Shown: piece after piece, positions 52,304 to 58,141 of the stretch | How the letters are laid out: each line of letters starts with the position of its first letter | Position numbering within the stretch: the stretch's first letter is position 1 | Origin: Streptomyces sp. SolWspMP-5a-2 | GTDB lineage: Bacteria > Actinomycetota > Actinomycetes > Streptomycetales > Streptomycetaceae | DNA: 58,141 nt | Direction: 5' to 3' | Assembly: GCF_900091845.1 (NCBI RefSeq) | Contig: NZ_FMCI01000247.1 | Coordinates: 1 to 58,141 of the forward strand | The notes under the pieces: model-generated | The model's input: only the letters and a program-made list of their open reading frames with translations | Database searches by the model: none | Told to the model about the DNA's origin: nothing | Made by a program: the position numbers and the translations under genes

Positions 52304-52341
52304 AAACAATCTCGACGACAAACAATCTCGATCATCAAGAT
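52304..52341. promoter_or_regulatory. MarR-type operator and direct repeats upstream of the MMPL gene
   Basis: An imperfect 17-bp palindrome ATCTCGAT-C-ATCAAGAT (52325-52341; 7 of 8 pairs) resembles the ATCTTGAT/ATCAAGAT sites of MarR proteins. It overlaps the second of two direct repeats AAACAATCTCGA (52304-52315 and 52320-52331, 16 bp apart). It lies 33-70 bp upstream of the MMPL ATG, downstream of marR. Confidence 0.65.
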
Positions 52342-52402
52342 AACTGGCCCCGATCGTAGGCCACCCCGCGCGACGGGTCGTGCGCGACTCCCCGCCCGGG
52401 GT

Positions 52403-52933
52403 TCAGCCGTCGGACGGGCGCAGGGCCGCCATCTCCTCGTTCATCGCCTGGAGGAAGCGCAGCACCACGGCGAGTTCGTCCTCGGTGAAGCGGGCGTGCG
52501 CGCCCTGGGCGGCCCGCGCGAGCGGCCGGAAGTAGGAGCGGGCCACCGCCTTGGCGTCGGGCGCGTAGTGCAGATGGACCACCCGGCGGTCGGCGCTCTC
52601 CCGGACCCTGCGGATGTGCCCCGCCCGCTCCAGCCGGTCCACGCAGGCGGTCACCGCGCCCGAGGTGAGCCCCAGGTGCTCGCGCAGCCGGCCCGGGGTC
52701 ATCGGCCCGTCGGCGTCCAGGATCGCGGCCAGCGCCTGGACGTCGGTGGCGTGCAGGCCCTGCTCACCGGCGAAACCGTGCACCAGCCGGTTGATCCCGC
52801 CGTTCATCCGGCGCAGTTGGACGGCGAGGGAGAAGAGGTCGGTGCCCGTGGGCGCCGGGGGCACCGCGCCCGCGGGTGCCGGGGGCGTCCGCGGCGCGAC
52901 TGCGCGCTGGTCCCCGTCGTCTGCTGTGGCCAC
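52403..52933 (-). CDS. MarR family transcriptional regulator
   Basis: A 176-residue MarR protein with an N-terminal Ala/Pro-rich extension of ~30 residues and a central winged helix: FAGEQGLHATDVQALAAILD, MTPGRLREHLGLTSGAVTAC, VDRLERAGHIRRVRESADRR. It lies directly upstream of the MMPL transporter on the same strand, and a MarR-like operator stands between them. Probably represses the transporter-sigma pair and responds to a small molecule. GTG 52933 is divergent from the SDR gene (93 bp). Confidence 0.88.
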   Translation of the reverse strand: MATADDGDQRAVAPRTPPAPAGAVPPAPTGTDLFSLAVQLRRMNGGINRLVHGFAGEQGLHATDVQALAAILDADGPMTPGRLREHLGLTSGAVTACVDRLERAGHIRRVRESADRRVVHLHYAPDAKAVARSYFRPLARAAQGAHARFTEDELAVVLRFLQAMNEEMAALRPSDG

Positions 52934-53026
52934 GCGGTCACCCTATAGAAGCGTCCGCATCCGGTTCGGCCGCGCCCGGGGAAGGGATCACGAGGGGGGC
53001 ACGCCGAGACGGAGGACCGAGAGCCC

Positions 53027-54556
53027 ATGAACGCTGACGACGACCGGCCCGCGACGCTCTGCCTGGTGACCGGCGCGACGGGATACATCGGCGGCAGGCT
53101 GGTCCCGGAGCTGCTGGACGCCGGGCACCGGGTCCGCTGTCTGGCCCGCTCCCCCGGCAAGCTGCGCGACCACCCGTGGGCGGGCCGGGTCGAGACCGCG
53201 CGCGGCGACGTCACGGACGCGGCCTCGGTCGCCGACGCCATGCGCGGGGTCGACGTCGCCTACTACCTGGTGCACGCGCTGGGCTCGGGCGAGGACTTCG
53301 AGGCGACGGACCGGGAGGCGGCGCGGATCTTCGGCGAGGCCGCGCGCGCCGCCGGCGTCCGCCGGATCGTCTACCTCGGCGGTCTGACCCCCTCGGACGT
53401 GCCCGAGAGCGCGCTCTCCCCGCATCTGCGCTCCCGGTCCGAGGTCGGCAGGATCCTGCTCGACTCCGGGGTCCCCACCACGGTGCTGCGCGCGGCGGTC
53501 GTCCTCGGCTCGGGCTCGGTCTCCTTCGAGATGCTGCGCTACCTCACCGAACGGCTGCCGGTCATGGTCACCCCGAGCTGGGTGCACACCCGGATCCAGC
53601 CGGTGGCGGTGCGGGACGTGCTGCGGGTGCTGGTCGGCAGCGCGGACATGCCCGCCGACGTCAACCGCGCCTTCGACATCGGCGGCCCCGACGTGCTCAC
53701 CTACCGCGAGATGATGACGCGGTACGCGCGGGTCGCCGACCTGCCCCGGCGGTACGTGGTGTCGGTGCCGATGCTCACCCCGCGGCTGTCCAGCCACTGG
53801 GTCGGCCTGGTCACCCCGGTGCCCGCGGGCCTCGCCCGCCCGCTCACCGAGTCGCTGCGCCACGAGGTCGTCTGCCACGAGAACGACATCGAGCGGTACG
53901 TGCCCGCGCCGCCCGGCTCCCCGATCGGCTTCGACGAGGCGGTACGGCTCGCCCTGCGCCGCATCCGGCAGGCCGACGTCGCCACCCGCTGGTCATCGGC
54001 CTCGCTGCCCGGCGCGCCCAGCGACCCGCTGCCCACCGACCCCGACTGGGCGGGCGGCAGCCTCTACACCGACCACCGCGAACTGACCGTGCCCGCCTCG
54101 CGGGAGGCGCTGTGGCGGGTGATCGAGGGGATCGGCGGCGACAACGGCTGGTACTCCTTCCCGCTGGCGTGGGCGGTGCGCGGCTGGCTCGACCGGCTGG
54201 CCGGCGGGGTCGGACTGCGCCGGGGACGGCGGGACGCGGCACGGCTGCGGGTCGGCGACTCGCTGGACTTCTGGCGGGTCGAGGAGATCGAGCCGGGACG
54301 GCTGCTGCGGCTGCGCGCCGAGATGCGGCTGCCCGGCCTCGCCTGGCTCGAGCTGCGCGCGGACACCGACGACGACGGCAGGACGCGCTACCGCCAGCGG
54401 GCCCTGTTCCATCCGCAGGGGCTCCTCGGGCACGCCTACTGGTGGAGCGTGTCGCCCTTCCACTCCGTGGTCTTCGGGGGCATGGCCCGCAACATCGCGC
54501 GCGCCGCGGCCCGGGAGCCCGCCAGGACCGCGGACGAACACGCGTCCGTGGGATGA
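53027..54556 (+). CDS. NAD(P)-binding SDR protein fused to a DUF2867 domain
   Basis: A 509-residue two-domain protein. Residues 1-~300 form an extended/NmrA-like SDR Rossmann domain: LVTGATGYIGGRLVPELL (GxxGxxG), VDVAYYLVHALGSGEDFEATD, and RRIVYLGGLTPSD. Residues ~345-490 are DUF2867, a START-like beta fold (ALWRVIEGIGGDNGWYSFPL, FWRVEEIEPGRLLRLRAEM, YRQRALFHPQGLLGHAYWWS). The reaction is unknown. ATG 53027 has a moderate GAG element. It precedes the photolyase gene on the same strand; a 42-aa ORF bridges the two with ATGA overlaps at both ends, so the genes are probably co-expressed, perhaps in response to light. Confidence 0.85.
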   Translation: MNADDDRPATLCLVTGATGYIGGRLVPELLDAGHRVRCLARSPGKLRDHPWAGRVETARGDVTDAASVADAMRGVDVAYYLVHALGSGEDFEATDREAARIFGEAARAAGVRRIVYLGGLTPSDVPESALSPHLRSRSEVGRILLDSGVPTTVLRAAVVLGSGSVSFEMLRYLTERLPVMVTPSWVHTRIQPVAVRDVLRVLVGSADMPADVNRAFDIGGPDVLTYREMMTRYARVADLPRRYVVSVPMLTPRLSSHWVGLVTPVPAGLARPLTESLRHEVVCHENDIERYVPAPPGSPIGFDEAVRLALRRIRQADVATRWSSASLPGAPSDPLPTDPDWAGGSLYTDHRELTVPASREALWRVIEGIGGDNGWYSFPLAWAVRGWLDRLAGGVGLRRGRRDAARLRVGDSLDFWRVEEIEPGRLLRLRAEMRLPGLAWLELRADTDDDGRTRYRQRALFHPQGLLGHAYWWSVSPFHSVVFGGMARNIARAAAREPARTADEHASVG

Positions 54557-54681
54557 CCACCGCATCCGACCCCGCCCCTCGGCCGGAAGCACCGGGGTAC
54601 GCCGGCCGGCACTCCCGTCCGGCCGGCGTGCCCCACCCCGCCATCGGCCGCTCCCCCTCGTCACCGGAGTCCGCACCATGA
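54553..54681 (+). CDS. Possible 42-aa coupling ORF between SDR and photolyase genes
   Basis: ATG 54553 overlaps the SDR stop as ATGA, and the ORF's own TGA (54679-54681) overlaps the photolyase ATG (54678) as ATGA. The peptide is Pro/Ser-rich, without a recognisable domain. It contains an 11-bp hairpin (54599-54609 with 54619-54629). It may serve only to carry ribosomes to the photolyase start. Confidence 0.35.
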   Translation: MTTASDPAPRPEAPGYAGRHSRPAGVPHPAIGRSPSSPESAP

Positions 54682-56051
54682 ACGTCTCGGTCGTCCTGTT
54701 CACCTCCGACCTGCGCCTGCACGACCATCCGCCGCTGCGGGCCGCGAACGACGCCCGCGAGGTGGTGCCGCTGTTCGTCCGGGACACCGGGGTGGACGCG
54801 GCCGGGTTCGCCGCGCCCAACCGGCTGGCCTTCCTCGCCGACTGCCTGCGCGACCTCGACGCGGGCCTGCGCGAGCGCGGCGGGCGGCTGGTGCTGCGCT
54901 CCGGCGACCTCGTCGAGGAGGTGTGCAAGGTGGTCGCCGAGGCCGACGCCGACGAGGTCCACATGGCGGCCGACGTCAGCGCCTACGCGCACCGGCGCGA
55001 ACAGCGGCTGCGGCGGGCCCTGGAGGCCGAGGGGCGGCGGCTGCACATCCACGACACGGTGACCACCGCCGTCGCGCCGGGCGGGGTGACCCCGGCCGGG
55101 TCCGACCACTTCGCCGTCTTCACGCCGTACTTCCGGCAGTGGTCGGCGCAGCCGCTGCGGGAGGCGTTCGGCGCACCCCGCTCGGTGCGCGTCCCGGAGG
55201 GGATCGGTTCCGAGGAACTGCCGTCCCGGGACGGCCTGTCGGGCCTGTCGGAGGGGCTGGCCGAGGGCGGCGAGACGGTGGCGCGCAAGCGGGTCACGGC
55301 GTGGCTGCGCTCGGGCGTCCAGGCGTACGAGGACCGGCACGACGACCTGCCGGGCGACGCCACCTCGCGGTTCTCGCCGCATCTGCACTTCGGCACCCTG
55401 TCCCCGGTCGAACTCGTCCACCGGGCCCGGCGCGCGGGCGGTCCGGGCGCCGAGGCGTTCGTGCGGCAGCTCGCCTGGCGCGACTTCCACCGCCAGGTCC
55501 TCGCGGCCCGGCAGGACGCGGCCACCGCCGACTACCGCACCAAGCACGACCGCTGGCGCTCGGAGCGGACGGCGGGCGAGGAGATCGAGGCGTGGAAGGA
55601 GGGCCGCACCGGCTATCCGGTGGTCGACGCGGCCATGCGGCAGCTCCGGCACGAGGGCTGGATGCACAACAGGGGACGGCTGCTCACGGCGAGCTTCCTC
55701 ACCAAGACGCTGTACGTCGACTGGCGGGTCGGCGCGCGGTACTTCCTCGACCTGCTGGTCGACGGGGACGTCGCCAACAACCAGCTCAACTGGCAGTGGA
55801 TGGCCGGGACCGGGACGGACAGCCGCCCCAACCGGGTCCTCAACCCCGTGACCCAGGCGAAGCGTTACGACCCGGACGGCGCCTACGTCCGGCGCTGGAT
55901 CCCCGAACTCGCTGCCGTGGAGGGGCCGTCGGTGCACGAGCCGTGGAAGCTGCGCGGCCTGGACCGGGCGGCGGTCGACGGCTACCCGGACCCGATCGTC
56001 GACCTCTCCGAGGGGCTCGCCCGCTTCAAGCGGGCCCGCGGCAAGGACTGA
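54678..56051 (+). CDS. phr: Deoxyribodipyrimidine photo-lyase (class I)
   Basis: A 457-residue class I photolyase that uses blue light to split cyclobutane pyrimidine dimers. The N-terminal antenna-binding Rossmann domain starts VVLFTSDLRLHDHPPLRAA. The FAD domain has TSRFSPHLHFGTLSP, QLAWRDFHRQ, GYPVVDAAMRQLRHEGWMHN followed by NRGRL, and the signature VANNQLNWQWMAGTG continuing to TDSRPNRVLNP, including the Asn that tunes the flavin. ATG 54678 has GGAG 9 bases upstream. It lies beside an FAD oxidoreductase and a LitR-type regulator, matching the light-inducible groupings of Streptomyces. Confidence 0.95.
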   Translation: MNVSVVLFTSDLRLHDHPPLRAANDAREVVPLFVRDTGVDAAGFAAPNRLAFLADCLRDLDAGLRERGGRLVLRSGDLVEEVCKVVAEADADEVHMAADVSAYAHRREQRLRRALEAEGRRLHIHDTVTTAVAPGGVTPAGSDHFAVFTPYFRQWSAQPLREAFGAPRSVRVPEGIGSEELPSRDGLSGLSEGLAEGGETVARKRVTAWLRSGVQAYEDRHDDLPGDATSRFSPHLHFGTLSPVELVHRARRAGGPGAEAFVRQLAWRDFHRQVLAARQDAATADYRTKHDRWRSERTAGEEIEAWKEGRTGYPVVDAAMRQLRHEGWMHNRGRLLTASFLTKTLYVDWRVGARYFLDLLVDGDVANNQLNWQWMAGTGTDSRPNRVLNPVTQAKRYDPDGAYVRRWIPELAAVEGPSVHEPWKLRGLDRAAVDGYPDPIVDLSEGLARFKRARGKD

Positions 56052-56066
56052 CGCGCGGGGCCGCGC

Positions 56067-57308
56067 TCAGCGCCGGTCGCGCAGGATCTCGCGGGCGGCA
56101 CGGGCACCGGAGGCCAGCGCGCCCTGCACCGAGCCGGTCGCCCGGTGGTCACCGCAGACATGGCGGCCGGGGCCGAACCGGCTGGTGCGGCTGAGCGGTT
56201 GCGGCGGGGCCATCGCGGGCAGCGCGTCCGGGACCGTGCGCACCGTCAGCAGGTCCCAGCCGCCGGTGTCGGCGTGGTACGCCTCGGCGAGGGCGTCGAG
56301 GACCGTCCGCTGCCGCCCTTCGGTGTCCGTCCCGAGGACGGAGGTGGCGACCAGCGCCGACCCCCGCGGCGCGAACCCGGCGACGACCTCGCTGAGCACA
56401 CAGGTGTTGAGGAAGCGGCGGCGCTCGTCGACGAGCAGGGTCGGTTCGCGCAGCGGCGGCCGCGGTGCCACGTGGTAGTAGGTCGTCACGGTGCGCCCGT
56501 CGGGCACCGGCAGGCCGGGCAGCAGCCGGGCGGCCGGGCCCCAGCCGGTCGCCACCACCACGGTCGGCGCGGCCACCTCGCGGCCGTCCTCGGTGACCGC
56601 GCCGTCCTCCGTCAGCGCGGCCACCGGTGTCTCCAGCCGGACGGTGCCCGGGGGCAGCGCGTCGGCGAGGGCCAGCGGGACGGCGCCGATCCCCTCGGCG
56701 GGCAGGCAGAGGGTGCCGCGCAGCATGCTGCGCCAGACGAGGTGGAAGAAGCGGCTCGACGTCTCCAGGCCGTCCTCCAGGAACACCCCGGACAGGAACG
56801 GCCGGAAGAAGCGCTCGACGAACGCCTCGGAGAAACCGGCGTCCGCGAGGGCGGTGCGGGTGGTGCGCTCCGGTGCCCGTTTCAGCGCGGCGGCCGGGCC
56901 GAGCGCGGTCCGCGCCGAGAGCACGCCGAGCGCGGCGAGGTCGCGCGGGCCCGCGAGCCGCCCGGTGAGCAGTCCGGGCAGCGTGCCGGGACGGCGTGAC
57001 GGGTCGCCGAAGCGGAGCGTGCCCCGGTCGGCGGCGTGCACGAGCACCCCGGGCGTGAAGGGCACCGGACGCAGCCCGCGCAGCGCGAGACGTCGCTTGA
57101 CCTGCGGGTAGGAGGTGTTGAAGACCTGGAACCCGCGGTCGACGACGAACCCGTCGACCCGGTCGGTGCGCATCCGTCCGCCCACGCCGTCGGACGCCTC
57201 GACGACCTCGACGTCGAGCCCCGCCGTGAGCAGGTCGCGGGCGCAGGCGAGACCGGCGGCCCCCGCGCCGATCACGAGGACGTCGGGGGTGCGGGCGGAC
57301 TTCGACAC
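56067..57308 (-). CDS. FAD-dependent amine-oxidase/protoporphyrinogen-oxidase-like protein (LitQ-like position)
   Basis: A 413-residue flavoprotein with an N-terminal dinucleotide fold (VLVIGAGAAGLACARDLL) and the following EVVEASDGVGGRMRTD typical of amine oxidases, phytoene desaturases and protoporphyrinogen oxidase. The C-terminal FAD contact is RHVCGDHRATGSVQGALASG. GTG 57308 is preferred; the frame to 57434 is Arg/Ala-rich. It lies 158 bp downstream of the LitR-like gene on the same strand, where S. coelicolor has litQ next to litR (from memory). The substrate is unknown; a role linked to carotenoids or light is inference. It converges on the photolyase gene, 15 bp away. Confidence 0.82.
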   Translation of the reverse strand: MSKSARTPDVLVIGAGAAGLACARDLLTAGLDVEVVEASDGVGGRMRTDRVDGFVVDRGFQVFNTSYPQVKRRLALRGLRPVPFTPGVLVHAADRGTLRFGDPSRRPGTLPGLLTGRLAGPRDLAALGVLSARTALGPAAALKRAPERTTRTALADAGFSEAFVERFFRPFLSGVFLEDGLETSSRFFHLVWRSMLRGTLCLPAEGIGAVPLALADALPPGTVRLETPVAALTEDGAVTEDGREVAAPTVVVATGWGPAARLLPGLPVPDGRTVTTYYHVAPRPPLREPTLLVDERRRFLNTCVLSEVVAGFAPRGSALVATSVLGTDTEGRQRTVLDALAEAYHADTGGWDLLTVRTVPDALPAMAPPQPLSRTSRFGPGRHVCGDHRATGSVQGALASGARAAREILRDRR

Positions 57309-57466
57309 GGTGGGCCCCTGACGGGTCGGGCCGCCCGGCGGTGCCGGCGCGGCGGGGTGGGCGCGCGGACGCGCGCGTCTGCCGATGGCTTCCCGCGCCG
57401 TCGGCCCGGCGGATGCGCCGCGCGCGCCGTTCACCCGCGCGGGGGACGCGCCGGGCCGTCACGCCG

Positions 57467-58141
57467 TCAGTCGCGCTCCGTCGTCTCCGCGCGCGTCAGC
57501 AGCGCGTACGCGCCGCTCAGGGTCTCGACGGCACTCGACAGCGACGGCGGCCTCGGCATCTCCCGGGGGGCACCGGCCCACCCGGGCCCGGCGAGGACGA
57601 CGAGGGGGCGGCGGCGGGCGCCCTTGACGCCCCACTGGGTGTCGGCGACGCGCCGGGCCAGGTTGACGCTCGCCGTGGAGCGGACCTGCGCCCACAGCAC
57701 TACGGCCGTGGGGCCCAGCCTGCGCACCGACGCCACCAGCGCCTCGACGGGCACGGCGGCCCCGAACATCCGGGTGGGCGTGCGGCGTTCGCCCAGTCCG
57801 GCGTTGAGGGCCTCGATCGCCAGGGTGTGCTGCTCGTCGGGGACGCAGGCGAGCACGACCGGGCCGGGTGATCCGTCGCCGGGCCCCGCGGGGGCCGGGG
57901 TGTGGCGGCGCAGGGTGGTGGAGACGTGCCAGGAGAGCAGGTGCTCGACCTCGACGTAACGGTCCCCCGACGACTCCCACTTGCGGCCCACCGCGTGCAG
58001 CGTCGGCATCATCACCTCCTCCCAGGCGGTGACCACCCCGTAGCGCAGCACGGCGTCGGCGAGTTGCTGCTCGACGGCCGGGGCGTCGAGGCGGACGGCG
58101 GCGCGGGCCAGCCCGCGGCACTCCTGGCGCACGTCGCCGAG
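57467..58141 (-). CDS. litR: LitR/CarH-type photoreceptor regulator, cobalamin-binding part (5' end outside window)
   Basis: The frame is open to the right edge, so the N-terminal MerR-type DNA-binding domain is missing. The visible part is a B12-binding module: a four-helix cap with LHAVGRKWESSGDRYVEVEH (the Trp and Glu-His cap residues) and a Rossmann domain with the lower-ligand region VPDEQHTLAIEAL. In CarH the cap motif is W-x9-EH with a histidine right after Trp; here the spacing is W-x10-EH and Trp is followed by Glu. In Streptomyces LitR controls light-induced carotenoid and photolyase genes. The neighbours (photolyase, FAD enzyme) support the call. Confidence 0.82.
   Translation of the reverse strand, partial: LGDVRQECRGLARAAVRLDAPAVEQQLADAVLRYGVVTAWEEVMMPTLHAVGRKWESSGDRYVEVEHLLSWHVSTTLRRHTPAPAGPGDGSPGPVVLACVPDEQHTLAIEALNAGLGERRTPTRMFGAAVPVEALVASVRRLGPTAVVLWAQVRSTASVNLARRVADTQWGVKGARRRPLVVLAGPGWAGAPREMPRPPSLSSAVETLSGAYALLTRAETTERD

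Noticed and set aside
49260..52343. 1027-aa plus-strand ORF
   Set aside because: It is antisense to the MMPL and sigma genes, with Gly/Asp/Glu-rich low-complexity sequence typical of GC-rich shadow frames.
54595..54600. GGGTAC before the photolyase gene
   Set aside because: No -35 match at the right spacing; the bases are part of a GC hairpin.

Overview
The window reads as chromosomal DNA of a Streptomyces or very close relative. It is extremely GC-rich, the genes are packed on both strands with strong third-position GC, GTG and TTG starts are common, and many genes are typical of that genus (PopR/ClpP3/ClpP4, SigB-type sigma factors, streptophobe, 2-methylisoborneol biosynthesis, LitR-type regulator next to a photolyase). 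I saw no insertion sequence, prophage, CRISPR array, tRNA or rRNA. Both ends cut through genes.

Layout. 1-5.8 kb: truncated serine hydrolase, a frameshifted TerD-CAP-CAP gene, an AIM24 protein, a TPR protein and a PLP threonine-dehydratase-like enzyme. 5.8-18.2 kb: membrane pseudokinase, second serine hydrolase, an unrecognised protein, a DUF2238 membrane protein whose start codon lies in a hairpin, an aldo/keto reductase, an MFS pump with its TetR regulator and paired operators, an FAD monooxygenase, RNase H, a frameshifted VOC protein and a zinc alcohol dehydrogenase. 18.6-22.3 kb: a three-gene operon for the earthy odorant 2-methylisoborneol (2-MIB). It encodes a family 2B encapsulin shell protein with a cyclic-nucleotide-binding-like insert, 2-MIB synthase with a long disordered Ala/Pro tail, and geranyl diphosphate 2-C-methyltransferase. 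Together they look like a protein nanocompartment that houses a terpene cyclase, the most striking system here. 24.6-26.4 kb: clpP3-clpP4-popR with tandem PopR-like sites. 26.6-28.3 kb: a SigB-family sigma factor and a convergent RsbW-like ATPase, both preceded by GNNT-N15-GGGTAC promoter matches.

28.6-42.3 kb: housekeeping and accessory enzymes (streptophobe, aldo/keto reductases, LysR, DinB, adenosine deaminase, VOC, secreted PI-PLC-like and SGNH hydrolases, aldehyde dehydrogenase, YciI, acyl-CoA dehydrogenase). 42.4-47.0 kb: a sulfonate/sulfone sulfur-acquisition operon (FMN reductase, SfnB-like and SsuD-like enzymes) with a divergent LysR and a short cysteine-containing leader peptide. 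47-50.1 kb: a one-membrane-span protein, a 53-aa protein and a second SigB-type sigma factor. 50.1-58.1 kb: an MMPL transporter coupled to that sigma gene, MarR, an SDR/DUF2867 protein, a class I photolyase, an FAD amine-oxidase-like protein and the cobalamin-binding part of a LitR/CarH-type photoreceptor regulator. This right end looks like a light-response region, and carotenoid genes may lie just beyond it (inference).

Two genes (TerD-CAP-CAP and the VOC protein at 16.3-17.1 kb) are each broken by one base in a G/C homopolymer and become whole-codon lengths when corrected, so they may be sequencing errors. Three unrelated GC-rich tandem-repeat arrays sit between genes (22.97, 37.44 and 40.66 kb).
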